A program made the position numbers and the translations under genes. A stretch of DNA of 60,000 bases from Tubiluchus corallicola (Eukaryota > Priapulida > Priapulimorpha > Priapulimorphida > Tubiluchidae): positions 567,501 through 627,500 of the forward strand of contig JAQGDQ010000028.1 in the NCBI GenBank assembly GCA_030141605.1, read 5' to 3'. Positions 35,898-50,800 of this stretch are shown here, piece after piece (position 1 is the first letter of the stretch; each line of letters begins with the position of its first letter). The notes beneath the pieces are model-generated. The model saw only the letters and a list, made by a program, of their open reading frames with translations. It was not told where the DNA came from and ran no database searches.

Positions 35898-38800
35898 CTA
35901 TGACTGCGGATGAAACAGTTCACAAATACCAGGGTAAGCCGCTGTAGCAATGATGTCTTCCTTTGGCTTCTTTTTCTTGAACATTGTGGGCAGATTCCTA
36001 AAGTGGACTTCTCTCTTGAACAGCTGCCCAACACTTTTCTAGAACAAGGAAATTCAGTTCAAACACAAAAAGAAACACAGGCAATAGAATTCTCGAAAAA
36101 TTAGTAATAATAAACATAAAATCTAATTGAAATTTGCCGGGAAAAAATGATAGTTTTCCCAATTATAGCCAAAGAATTATGATGCTGCTACAAGAAAATC
36201 AACTAAAATGTAAGCCTGCATGTCTCGTTTAAAGTAAAGAAGACTTACATTTTGGAAAATTACATAGGCTGATAGCATTCTTCCTATTATGAGTGTTTAT
36301 CTCTGTAAAGTATTTTACAATGATTTTTCATTGGATAGTGAAGAAATTGCAACAAAACACTGCTTATAAATTAAAACCAATCCCCAGTGGAGGCCATTAT
36401 AAACAAATTGCTACTGACATTAAAATTCGTTTTTTTACAAAATTCTTTTTTTTACATTCTTTTCTCACAATCCCTTTTCATCATGCATATACATAGAGCT
36501 GTCAGCTTTTCTAATAAACATATCTTTGTTATTTAACTTTTTTATTTTGAATGAAGAATACTAATCCTTTAGACGAAAATCTTACTCCAATGATTTGAGA
36601 AACAAGTTTTTTAAACATCTCCTTCTTTTTCTTCTCTGGCAGAAATTTGACCGGGTTTGTTTGCAGGCAACACTTTTCGTCGAAATTCTGAAAAACAAAA
36701 TTCAAACAAAGTTAACGTATAAATGAATACACAACAGAAGAACTGATTTAGATTTTGCACTATTTATAGAGTGCCAAAAAATGGATTCCAGTTACATACC
36801 GAGATAAGTGTGGACACACAGGTCAGTGGGAGGATAGTTGTCTGGCAGAAGCAGAGAGAGATTGCTAATATGTTAATTAATAACAGCATGTCACTAAGTG
36901 TCAAAATGGCATAGTTTACGAAGCGTGTATGCTGCAAATTTCTTTTTTCAACTGTAAAACTGTTCATATACTAACAGAAATGGGAATTTTTACTACCATC
37001 ACTTGTTAAATTGTTACTGTGACAATTTTAAATTTCCATTTCAGCATACAGTGTTTTCCAGCCAGTCTGCATTTCGTTTAACCACAAATCAAAAATAACC
37101 ATTTGAGTAGATTGTTTTTAGCTGCCAAAACATAACACAATGACAGGGTATGCGGTAGTCCTTAATTTATTCTAATTTACTGACACATTGAACTTAGCTA
37201 GCCCTACCTGTGTCTACCACAGCTTCTTTGAATATCGGAAAAAATACATAGAGCTTTTTGTAAAATTACGTGTAGCAATTCATGCTAAATAAGCATGATG
37301 TTTACCGCATGAAAAGGGTTTTCCTTTTCTCAATCACAAAACTTATTTGAAACTTCAACATTCACAATTTTATGTACATAACTTCAAAAAAATCTTACAT
37401 TTAAAGATGCCTCTGTAACTCCAGGAATTTGCAGCATGACTTTAGCGACACTGGGAAATAATGGCCGCTGAAAAATAAACAAAATAGATATAGATAAGAT
37501 TACAATTCCTTCCTTATGTAAACAATCACGCTTTTATCACTTAATTGCAGACTCGCAATCAATCAAACTGCTATAAGGGTTACTATGCCCAAGTATACTG
37601 GCAATATCGTCTTCCTCACAAATATTCTTTCTAGTCACATAACCATATGAGAATGCTGTAACAATGCAAAATGATATCAAATTAAGAACATCCACCAATG
37701 CTACTATAACCAGCAATCTTTAAATCGGATAACTGACACAAATCACTACCCATCTAGATGTTGTTTTTGTTGTTCCTATCGAGAATGACATTTTGGAAAC
37801 AAACCTAAGATTTGCAATTTCCATGGATCATCATGAATTTGCAATGGATCATCATGAAACTTTATACGAATATACTAGAACGAATTGAGCATTGACTGGC
37901 ACAGTCAGATTTTTGACCTGCCATGGCAGCAATAACACAAATTCGGAAAAAACCTAAGGCCACGTGAATCCATAGTGGGTCATCACAAAAGTACTAAAAT
38001 GAATTTCACATCAATTAATGAAGTAGGAATTTTGATTCTCTATTTCAAATTCAAGATGGCAGTGAAAAAGTCATTTTTCCAAAAAAGCCATATGTTCCGC
38101 CAATTTGCAAGGGGTGATCATGAAATTTTGCAGTAATATGCTAGAAAGGATTACAAAACTTTTTGATCTGCCATTTTGAATTCAAGATGACAGAAATAAT
38201 ATCATTTTCAAAAAAAACTTTCTGCAAATTTGCAACGGATCGTCTAGAAACGTTATAGGAATATATTAGGACAAAAGGTACGTCAAATGACGGAATCGGA
38301 TTTTTGGATCCGAGTTCAAAATCCGACATTATAGTTCAAGATGGCAGTGATAACACTATTATCAGAAAAAGCCTACTGCTCCACCAGTTCACAATGGATT
38401 GTCATGAAACTTTGTAGGAATATACTAGAATGAATTCTGCATCGACTGACAAAGTCGGATTTGTCATCTTGAATTGAAAACTACTGAATTGATGTCATTT
38501 TCTGAGGAACCTAAAACCCGGAACTACACCAAAACCTGCAAACGAATACGCTAGAACAAATTTCACATCTATTGATGGAATTACATTTTTGATCCACCAT
38601 TTTGAGTTCGGCAACCAATACTTCGAATTGAACTTGTTTTTCCAACTAAACAAATTCATGTCAGCAGATCAACATGGTATTATTTCACTTTAAATAAGCA
38701 GCACCTTTACTGTACAGAGAGGAAACAGTTAAACGGTTACAGTGTTTACTTAGCTGTGAAAGCATCAAAACTGGTTAGCAAAAAGATGAGTGAGAGCTGG

Positions 38801-41800
38801 AAAATCAACTCTTGAATGTTTCATAAAAGGAAGATGGCTATGACTCCTCTTCCACTTAAGTGATTTCTCCTAGAATACAGTCTTCATAATAGTAATGAGC
38901 TTTGAGACTGGTGCCACTTTAACCATCTAGTAGTGTCTGCCACTAAGTGACAGATTCCTGCTTGCAAGGTGCCAAGCTGTATATTATATCGCTCAGCATT
39001 TCTATTTTTTACAACTAATCTGGCATTCTTCATTTAGATCATTTTACCCATGCTGCCTATCACTTAGTAAAATACGTAAAATGTACTTTCAATTACCATG
39101 GAAACATAAGCCTGTTCACCCAATAGCAGCAGCTGTGAAAGGCAGCCTTCATGTTGTCCATTCTGTTGTATGCCCAGAAGGATTGAATTCATGAGATGTA
39201 CAGCACCCTCTTCCGACAAATGCCTGTCATATATCAGCTGCGAAAAATATATAAGAATAAGCTTGGTGAAAATTGAAAGAAAGAATATGGCTTAATTTGT
39301 GGTTATTGGAATGTTACTCAAAATGCCATAAGTGAACGATAATTTAATTTTTAATTTAATTTTAATATTTTAAGACAAATGTGATGCAAAGTTGAACACA
39401 AACAAAATGGAATGCACACACATCACAAAGTCCAAGTTTTGATGCAAAACAAACTGGTCTATTTTTTAACAATAGAAGCTAGAATTTGCAATTGATTATG
39501 CTATTAAAGAACATTGACATATCCTACAGCACTGTGAAAAATTTTCCTACCACTAACCTATAAACAAACTTCTGTCGTTGAACCTTACCTGTCTGAGCAA
39601 AGGCCAACAGATGCCGACACACTTGCTACACGTTGCCGAATCGTTCAGTGAAAGCCCCAGAAATGTCAAGTGAATTATTGACTGACATATCGCTTCGGTT
39701 CTTACGACTAGTTCTCCAAGTTCTGATAAGTTTGTGTCATGTGGAAGTGCCATGGGTGAGTCTTCTTCCATTGCATCCGTAGGCACTTCGGCCCCACCCT
39801 TCTTATTTGGATTTTGGCATGTGGCCACTGAAAATATGCTGCAGTTTTACTAAATGATTTTACAAAGAACTACTGCAAAGCATAAAATTAATGCATGTGA
39901 GGTTCGTTTGCAGATAATTTGAAAAACGCCTGAAGCGATTATTTCCAGGCACACAAATTACAGTAGCAATAAAGTCACTTAGCAGATCCTTGCAGCTAAT
40001 AGTTAACTATGTCACCGCACCTTTTAGTGATCAGCAAATGCAAGCCATTGCCTACTTTTATCACTTCTTTTTAACTCAGCAAGTGTTCACTGCTGCGCTA
40101 AAACTCCGCCCACCCCATTTTGTTGACAAAATCCCAACAACTTTGTTTGAATATGATTTTTGTTACTGTACAGAATCTACATGCATATTTATAAGAGAAC
40201 AAGTACGAACAGATTTTTCCCTTTTTTAATTTGTGTTTTCAGATTTGGAAAATAGCTAGTGATAGCTATCTTGTTGACTTCTTCTGTTTTCACAGCAACA
40301 ATTCAATAAACAGCACCCTACCTGTCAAAAAACTTATTCACCAAGCTTGCTTATTTCATTTCTAACTTGGCCATTGATTTTAATCAATTCAATAAAATAG
40401 TAGTTAACCGAATTCTTGTAACAATCTACTACTACTTACTAATCTTGTCTTAAATATTGTTAATTACTTGTTAAAACTTCGGCTCAGAAACAACCAAGTT
40501 AATAAATCACTGGCGTAAACTGTAGGGGTTCAAGGGTTCAACTACATGAACCTAGGAGATTCCTATAGTGAGATTCAGACAGATGTTTCATTTACAGACA
40601 AGCCAATAACTTGTTTTAGTGACTTCTGATTTTACCACTAATTGTTGAACAATGTTTGTTTTCAATGTGTTCTTTTAAATTATTCATTTTTCACAAGACT
40701 GCTTTTTAATCACAATAAATAGGCAAAAAGTTGGGAATTACTAATTCTAATTCTAGCAAGCACACTTTCAAAAATATTTCAAATTTTTTATAGGAATGTG
40801 ATTACAGGGCATTCTGGTAATCCAGGAGACAAACCACGCAAGTATGCTGAAGTGATCAACGAGTTAATTTTCAAATTTTAATGTTTCGATTTTTTTTTAG
40901 TCCGCTGAACTTAACGTATCAATCGAAAAGTATTTCTTGCATACCAATTAAATCCACGTAATCTCTGGTCAAATGTCGAGTAATTAAGTCTTCCAAGACC
41001 TGTGACTCTGGACCCTCATCTTCCTCGGCCTCAGGACTACAACAAACAATAAGACTGCATTCAGAGGCGGACTGGCCATCACTTTAGAAATAACCAAAAA
41101 AGTAAAAGCTAAAAAAAGAAAAATATTGTATAGATTCTGGGACGATTTAAATAAGTCTTTGATGCTATAATCTCTTTATGTAAATAATACATATCCTCAA
41201 TTCCTTGTTTAATGAAGCTTTTTTCATTTTTAAGGACATTTTTCTGTTTTGAGTATAAGATATTAAGCACATTATAAGAAATATTCCTTCAGTAATTCAA
41301 AATTTGAGGCATCGGGTAAAAAGTGCAAAACATTTTCATTGCATCATGAAAAATAGCTATATATACACATTGCCCGTTATAAATTATTCAACATAACAGC
41401 AATATAAGATCTATGATGAAATTATGTGTTGCAAAAACGAGGAATGATCTCGTTTTTTATTTTATTTTTTGTTGTTGTTGTATGTAGTAATGTAGTATGT
41501 GCACTTACTATGCACACACAGTCGGATGTAATTCCATGTAGCAATTACCTGCAATGCTGTTTCGGTATCCTATTTAAGTATTCCTTGCATGCATCTGCAT
41601 GCTCGAATTTGTTCTTAGCTTACAAATGCCTTTTGACCTTCTCGTTCACACAAGTCAATTGTGGACATGCATTTAGTAAATTGAAAATCGTAAAACTCCA
41701 TTAAGCTCTTCGCTGTCATATGAGGTACTTGAAACTTTTATGTTTGTGCTTTGTAAATTACTGAATTTTGACTGTTGTAGTGATATGTGCACACATTAAA

Positions 41801-44800
41801 AAATGTACACCTTGCAATTTTAATTATACTTTGACAACAATTTCAAATTATGCATTGTAGATTACTTGGATTAGTTGTTCTATGAGTGAAACTTTAATTT
41901 TTATTATAAGATTATTGAAAATTTCTAGTATTTGTATTATGCGCACATTAACATAAATAAATAAATACAACAATATTGAATAGATGTAACATTTTATTTG
42001 CCTAATATCTTTACTTTTATTTGGTTCCTTTGACTATGTTTTGGGATTAAGTGGCTCCTTTTGACTGGGCCCTTTTACAAGTTTTCCTGGTAGAAATTTT
42101 AGACCCAGTCCGCCATTGGCTGCTTTAGTAATTTTAAAATTGATAACAATGCAAATAAAGTAATGATCAAACATCCAACATCGCAAAATATTAGAAGAAA
42201 GATGAAAAACCTTGTTTTCTTTTTCGCAGGAAACATATACAAAAACAAAATAAAAACGAAGTAAACAAACAGAAGATTGTAGCACTAATGTACTTTGCTT
42301 ACCGTTGCTGAATTACAGTCCACTTCTGGCTTAGTCGCTGAAAGACATGCAAAAGTGATGTTAACAAAGCATAACGTAACTTCTGACTGCTTTATTAAAA
42401 GCATGAAAATCTATCCTCTGATATGGCAGATTTTCTGGTCTGTAACTAATACAAATTTAATTGTCTGGAAATATGATAAAATGACACATTAGTCAAATTC
42501 TTTATATTCGCATGCTTGCCAACATATACTCAACCAAAAAAGGAATAGCAAACTTTCTCTCCCGGAAAATTGGCCACCAAAACTGTCACTAAAGTCTGAA
42601 TTAACATTACTTACTAAAGCTAAACTTTTAAATACATCAGCCATATTAAATATCAAGGAAGTTCAAAAACTTTGGAAATGGAATGACTAGTACGTGAAAA
42701 ATTAAATTTATATCAAATCTTAAAGTAGGAATTTAATACATTTCACATACCTGATAAGTGTATGGACACAATACTGCAAGGACTGGTACCAGCACTGATG
42801 AGTAATACTCCTTTGGGCATGACTGTACAAATGGTTTCATAAATATCCGTGCAATCATGGTTAAGGAAAGGAAACCTGTTAAACTATCATAGCAAATAAT
42901 AGTAATAAATGAATCAAATCCACAAATGAATAATCAGTTTCAGTACAAGCAATTCATGCTCTTCCATTCATACCAAAGTCTAAAGATCATCTCAAAAGGG
43001 AGGAAACCATCAAGCAAAGTATTTTCATATTTTAACTGCTTTTGACTTTATAAAATTCTTTCAACTTCTTACTTAAGTCAACTGTCTATATTTTGCACTA
43101 TGTTCTCTGCCACATATTACACTGTTTGATCAGAACATGTCAGTTTCATTGTCTCATATAACTACTGCAAAGATCACATTAGAAAAATCAACACTTACAA
43201 GACAAACACAACAAAGTCACACTCATCTTACATGAATGTTATGAAACAAGATGTAACATTGGACAAGAAATATTCAAGATTTTACCATAACACAATATAC
43301 ACAACTCACAGACAGTACCACATGCAACGTCATGCATTAAAAAGAACAAACGTCTACATTGTTCTCATATTCATGCAAACTTTTTTGGTTCCAATAATGA
43401 ATGTATAATATTCAGACAAAACAAGAAGCACTGTTTGTGACATTACGAGATAAAATATTGAACCATATTTTTTTACATGTCCGATAAAATACTGTTGTAG
43501 CAAGATGTTTGGCTTTAGTGTCTAACTCTCCTTGTCTCATTCAATGGCATATTTCACATCATTCACATTGGCAGGATATGTGGTGCAAATTTCACTAAAA
43601 GAATTGCATAAAAAAGTTATGGACACTTATTGCATAAAAGGATATGAATAATACATCGTAGCCTATAGTCTGCCATGCTGTCCATGTTGGAAAATACCGT
43701 CTCTATGAGTTTTGATGCTAAACCATCTACGGCGTAGAAGTCATACCCTAAACTGATACCAGCATTGGCTAAAATGTGATACCTAAAACAAAATTGCTAT
43801 AACTGCAAATTCCGGCTTCCAATGGAACACAGTAACTGCTTCTAAAAGACTATATTCACAGTCACAGTAATGAACAGCAACATTTAAAAACTGCTGAACC
43901 ATTGCTCTTGTTAAAAAAGCTGTAATAAATCAACAATAGGAAAAAATTTGGCATGCCTTGTAGCTGTTCTGAATAAAATCTGGCTTTTATTACTAGTAAA
44001 TAGATTACCGAAAAGCAAGACCTTCAGTGAAAACTGTAAATTTAAAGACTTTTTTTAAACTCTTAAGACTTTGGGTTTGCACGAGTGAAGGCTAATTCAG
44101 ACACTACAATGATATTTACGTTTACAGTAAGTCGTCGCTTAACGACTCCGCGTTTAATGACGTTTTGTTTTAACAACGCTGAACATTTGACACCTTTTTT
44201 GTCAGTTACGATGCATGTTTCATTTTAACGCAATTTTTTTTACTTTGCTCACAGCCATTTTATTTTATCAACATTTTTACATAATTTGAAGCATTAAAAC
44301 GGTACATATTGAGTTATTCTGTTCTAAAAATGCATCAGTAACCTAATCAGCGCAATTACTATAATGCTTTTGCTTCCCGACTGACTACGTACTGAATTCT
44401 AATGACTCTAGCCCTTTGTATCAATCGATATCTATTTGCCAATTTATATGCCTCCACATACCAGAGTTTAAACTTTATGCCAAGGAATTTTGTCTGCAAC
44501 ACAGCTGTTGCTATAGCAACCAGGTTAGTACTACATGAAATTGTTTCAAGGTCACTCCATGCAGGATTGGCTTTCACTAAGCAGTGTTTAACTGCTAACT
44601 GTCTATATATAAGGCTTCAACGGTAAGAAAAGGGAACCGCTAGCAAAGTCTAGCTAAATATTACAGAAAGATAGATGGTTTCAAGCTACCAGAAAGAAAT
44701 TGATCAGTAGAAGTATGAAGAAAACCCATAAAACGCCTAATTTATTGATTTAAGCAGCACTGATGTTTGCTTCTGGAATGTATGTCAATTCTTTTACATT

Positions 44801-47800
44801 ACTTTCTAAGGAAGTCTTGGTTTAGTTTAACGACGTTTTGCTTAATGTCGCGTTTTTCTGGAACGCATTACGTCATTAAGCAAGAACTTACTGTACAATC
44901 ATTACCAGTAAAAGTTAGAAAATTGAAAATAGTAGTAATATGCCTGATTAATGGTGGAAGAAAAACAAGTTAGAAAGTTAACAGAGGCCAAGTTTCTCGA
45001 CATTGCCAACCATTTTTCATCTCTTCAAGACTCTATTTGAAATCTCAAGCACAAACTCAAGACAAGACAGTTCCGAACTTGAGCAGCCTCCCCCTCACCC
45101 GATTCCACACACTTCTTTTAACCATATCTTCAAACACTAGGGCTGAAAAGAAACCTTTTATCATCATGTTCAATGGCTTCAATCTTGTTCTTCAGAAGTT
45201 ATTGTGAATCTTGAAAATTGACTCACTTACATTTACTTTCAATTTCAATTTCAATAAACATTTGAATTATATCAGATTACAGATTACATCAGATCACAGG
45301 CACAAATGACAATCTAAGTTACTGTAAGATATTATAAGTTATCACTTACGAACAATCGTGTACGTTCGTCAAAAATGACTGCATCCTTTCTAGTGGCTGT
45401 TTAATTAATAACGATTCGTGAGAGTTGATGTCCCAACTCTTTGGTGGCCCTGTTAAACCCAGCAGTGACGACCTCTCGAACTCGGGCAGATCGTATGCCC
45501 GAGCGAATTCTGGTGATCGGTGAGCAACAAATTCCGGTAACCACATCTTATTAAATGTTCTGGAAATATTAAGCAAAGAGGATCAACCAAAGTAACAGTA
45601 ATGATTAAAGTAGAATGATGCGGTGGATACGGCTCCTCTTCTTTACTCAGTTTTTGTACAACTCAACAGCAATAATCAATAATCGCAACAGCAAAAATCA
45701 AATTTGCCATCACACAATGTCCATTGGTCCAACCAGTAAAGAAAAGTCTCTCAGGCTAATAAAAATACATCTGATAACAATTTAGCATAAAGTAAAGAAG
45801 TGGAAATTGTTCTGCACTTTAAATTCTGAATTATAACATTTTTTATTAAGACAAAAAAGGGCTCCAACATCAAATAGTACTCTGATTTAGCAAAATTAAT
45901 TATAATAGTGCCATTCGCATAGCAAGTAAAACAAGTACATCGCATTACAAACAAGCAACTGCACCCCAGATTTTTAGTCAATTTTTTGGATTTCTTACCC
46001 AAGCACTCCAAACAAATTGTCCAAGCAGGGCAACACATGATTGGCAACAGGATTCTTCAGCATAGGCATACCATACAAGCTTTCCCCCATAAGAAAACCT
46101 CCCGTCTTTGCTTCCTAAAAAGAAAACAGTAAACGGGATTGTATAATACCTGATTATTTATTTATTTTTCATTTATTAGGTATATAGTACATACAATTTT
46201 CTACGTAAGAAAGAAGTGAACAAAAAATTTATATAGATGTGTTAAGTACTAATGTTTTGCAAAGTATGGATAACAGCCATGGATAACAGCCAAGAACTAA
46301 ATCATCGAAGAGATCATTGCATATCAATCTAAGCTAACACTAATATGCTTACATGTATCATGGATAAAAATTGTTTAACTGAAAGTACAACTTTGAAAAA
46401 GAATGCCGTTGAATGAGTGCCACATGACTTATCATTATTATTATTATTATTACACTGAATTTTATGATTATCAATTAAGTGCCAAATTTTTAAATTCAAA
46501 TTTGACTAAAAGGGTCTGAATTTGAATCAGGAACCTTTGCACATCAGAAATTCACATATTCTGATGCAAATGCTCCTCTGACACAAAAGCTTCAAGTATT
46601 GATACTGTCATCTTAGAGCATCCTGGCTTGTAGAGTACAAATACATAGGTAATCCTTAAACACAATGTACCCTCGACTATTGAAATATCTGACCAATCAC
46701 TTCCGGCTTAGTAAATTAGTAACAATACTCATTCTCTCTAGATGAGCCCCACTGCCGCCCAAAAAATCCAGGATATCGTAAAGGTGTGACTATAGTGTTC
46801 TCAAAGTGCAGCCTGTAACAACTCACTTAACATCAATGCAGCAAAAATCATAGATGGATTCATGGATGTTTTTAACGAAGAATTCTACTTTTATTTTTTC
46901 TTACAAAACAGATATTTTGAAACCGATTACTTGTTTCTTCCTCGTGTGAACAACATGGAACACCTTCAAAAGGAAGATTGTAAAACAGTCCTAACAAACA
47001 TACAAAAAGTGCCCTCCCCACAACCATTATCACCACCACAGAAACCCCAAACCCTACATAAACACTGGGGAAAAAACCTGCAATAAGTTTCAAAATATCT
47101 GTTGTACTGAAATTTTCCATGATGGATGCCAAATCAGTTAAAAACTCACTTAACAGTTGGCCATTAATTAGCACATGTCAGTACCACATGTTTGTTTTAG
47201 CTCCCAACTAAATCTTTTCAGAGATGGCAGCTAATGTCCACAACTATATAGCCTTAGAATACCTATATACTAGATGAAACATCGTGAAATGCGTAAAATA
47301 ATTTCAATACCTTTGTTAAAGAATAAACTGTTATAGATATTGTCATTTTTACAGGCCTGTATTGTAATCTATACAACCTATATAGATGAGATTGTTACCC
47401 AACAAACTGAAGTTGTAAATAGAGTTAATGCTGTGTGAATTAGTAGTGAACTAGTGCTTTGTCCATTTTTTGGACATACAACAACTTATACTATAAGTTT
47501 CGGGCAAGTAATCTGCCATCCTAGTTTTTCCAGCAAAAAATGTGTCAGTTTATCATTACTAATGGCTGTTATTGCAAAATGTTCTAGGCAATATGCAAAT
47601 GTGAAGTACAGTGTGCAGTTAAAACACAACCCTGGGAAAGTATAAACATTCAAAAAAAGTGTTAAATAAATAAAATTATTGTTTTATCATAATTCATGTA
47701 ACTTAAGTAAGGCAACTACTTGCCTCCAAATCATCTGGCCATTTACTTCTTTTCACAGCAGCGAGCATTGTATTGATACAAAGAGCTATCTGAAAGTAGT

Positions 47801-50800
47801 AAGATATTTAGAACAACTACAAAGAACTTTGAAATGTGGATTTGTAGCCATATTTAGATGTAACATCTAAATTCTACAAAAATTCAGATAAGAAAATTTC
47901 TATTATTATTTGTCACTGGCAGTGAGATAGCAAGGTAGCACAAGACAATAGTTGCTGATGGTCAATCTTTCAAGAAACAATGTCCTAAACAGTGACTAGC
48001 TTCCAGTCATTATCCCGTAAAAAATGATGAAACAGAATGTAGGTGTGTTGCGATGTGTTTCTAATAATCAATATTTTCTTTGCAAAATGAAAAATGTTCT
48101 AAGCTTCTTTTGAGATATATAGTCCTGGCACCACCTCAGTGTTGTGAGTTGCGATGTCCCAGAAAGTATGCCATAACCAGACAATCTCCTTATAATCTGT
48201 TAGGAAAAAGAACAAGTGAAAAATGTGAAACCTCCAGACCATTGTTTAACATTATTACCTGTGATCTATTAATACCCGGCTGGTCGTCTTGACTTGGTTC
48301 TACGGGATGCTCATCTAGTCCAATATACGTCATAAACTTCTCTACAGACCAGAGTACCCTACAATTAAAAGCACCTTGTTTATCACTTTATTAACCAACA
48401 CAAATATGACAGTAACTCAACTGGCATCTCAAGAAAATTCTTACAAAAAATCGCAGACTTACTCTTTCAACGACGCATCCAGCCAAATTACTTGAATGGG
48501 ACCCAGAATTTCTCCAAGAAACTTTTGCTGCTTGTCAAAATTTTTAAACTGGTTGCTAAAAGCAAAGAATAAGTAAATTTTATAGAATTTTATAAAATTA
48601 TAATAACAAGAAATTTGATTGGTATGCCACTTTTATGACAATCATGCTGCAATTTTTGTGTACAATTAAAGGAGTAAGGTTAGCTAAATAGACTGGAAAA
48701 TAAATGGCCATGAAAATAGACAGGCTGAGGACACATCATCTGACACAGTGCTATTCTAACATTAAAGCTTTTTCAAATTTAATGACAAGTTTTGAAATCC
48801 ATGCACTACCCTTACTCTATACTTAATTCATGTCAAATTGAAACTCACTTTTGCTATTTTGGAAAACTACTCTACAGGTTACGCTAATTCCGTCTTACTC
48901 GAGGTTGTTAATCTTACCCAAATCTTTGCAAAAACGAGAGAATAAAAGCTTACTTGATAAGAATCACTGCTTCCATCAGTGTACATTTCTCCATTTGAGA
49001 CAGCTGTTCCGGATCAGTGCTGATCAAATGAATGTGGTTGCACAACTGATTGAAAGAAGGCTGAAAAACAGCGACAAAGTAAGATCAAATTTATATGCCT
49101 GGCAATGGAACAGTATTACATAGCACAGCATGTTATAATTTCTACACTGATCGATCCAGGTTAGATTACATTAGATCAGTTTTTTCCCTTATCTCATTCC
49201 TGCTAGAAAATAAAATGTATTAAATTATAATGAAACAGAGATGAACTACTGAAAAACTGTGGATCATATAGACCAATATGTTTAAAAATAATTGAATTAA
49301 TTAAATACATGGAAGAAGACTAAGTGTCTACAGAAGTACATTGTGTTAGAAAAATTATACACAAATGTAAAACACTAAATAGAATTTTTAAAAAATCATT
49401 TTAGAAGTAAGTAAGTCACAGAGTGACTGTGACAAAAAGCAGTAGGAAATACCAATACTATAGACAGGGCAGTTCCACATGTTCAACATAGCACATAGCA
49501 AGACTACAGGGCAGTTCCACATGTTCAGCATAGCACATAGCAAGACTACAGAGCTGTTCCACATGTTCAACATAACACATATCAAGACTACAGAGCAGTT
49601 CCACATGTTCAACATAGCACATAGCAAGACTACAAAGCTGTTCCACATGTTCAACATAACACATATCAAGACTACAGGGCAGTTCCACATGTTCAACATA
49701 GCACATAGCAAGACTACAAAGCTGTTCCACGTGTTCAGCATAACACATATCAAGACTACAAAGCGGTTCCACATGTTCAGCAGAGCAATTAGCAAGACTA
49801 CAGAGCAGTTCCACATGTTCAACATAGCACATAGCAAGACTACAGAGCAATTCCACATGTTCAATATAGCACATAGCAGGACTACAGAGCAGTTCCACAC
49901 AACAAAAATGAAACTCACATATGTACTAACATACCAGTAACAGGTCTGGAAAAAATCGGCAAATCTTCACCAGCGAGCTGCAAGCGTGTCGACGGGCATT
50001 CCGCACGGCTTTGGTACGAGTGGACTTAGTTTGACCAGACAGTGAGAAAACAACTGCAGCAAATATCTGTAATGAAGGTAATGAATGTAAAGTAAGGCAC
50101 TGCCATATTCAGAAAAGAGTTGTTGGTTTGAAAGAGAACAATTTTAAGAAAGTTACCAAAAGGTGTTCTATTATGTCTATAGTCAAATGTTTAGTTTGAG
50201 CTCATCAAGTATTTTAGTTAATTTCTGGCACTCTGGAAACTGTAACATCCAGCACAGTGTGGCAGATCTAACTATTATGTTTAATGAGTGTGGTGGGACC
50301 AAAATCTAGTTCATCAAAGGGGTCGTCCATCTCTTCACTAAACAGATTCCGTATTGCTTGGTCCATAAGCACAACCACGCACATAAACCTCAGCTGTTTT
50401 CCTTATTTGATACTACGTAAAGACTTAGAGTTAATAAGAGACTTAATACGTCAAAAACATAAAGAACACTAAAGAAGGGTAAAGCAAATTTGAAAAGAAT
50501 GACTACATTCACTACACACACAGGTAGACGTGTGTCGGCGTGTGTGACTTACAACTGTTCGACTTTACGACTAGTCAACAACTTAATAAATTAATTATTC
50601 AAAACCAACTATGAGTCTATAACTCATATTTCCTTCCATTTTTTTAAACAAATTAACTCAAAATCGCTTCTGTTTCCATGAATTCAACATGTGCTTAAAT
50701 ACTTAGTGCACATACAATATATACACAATGTCTTGTGTGTAGGGGCACACCGCTTTAATATATAATGCTGACTTGCATCCGATTCATCTTATGACCAATC

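Noticed and set aside
46680-46840. Candidate XPO5 exon (LHFENTIVTPLRYPG) on the minus strand
   Set aside because: Considered for the missing piece before exon 46114-45999, but 47789-47724 fits the human sequence and both phases exactly.
49388-49940. Three long overlapping frames on both strands (146-176 residues)
   Set aside because: They are produced by the 42-bp tandem repeat, whose unit is a multiple of three; there is no independent coding evidence and they lie in an XPO5 intron.
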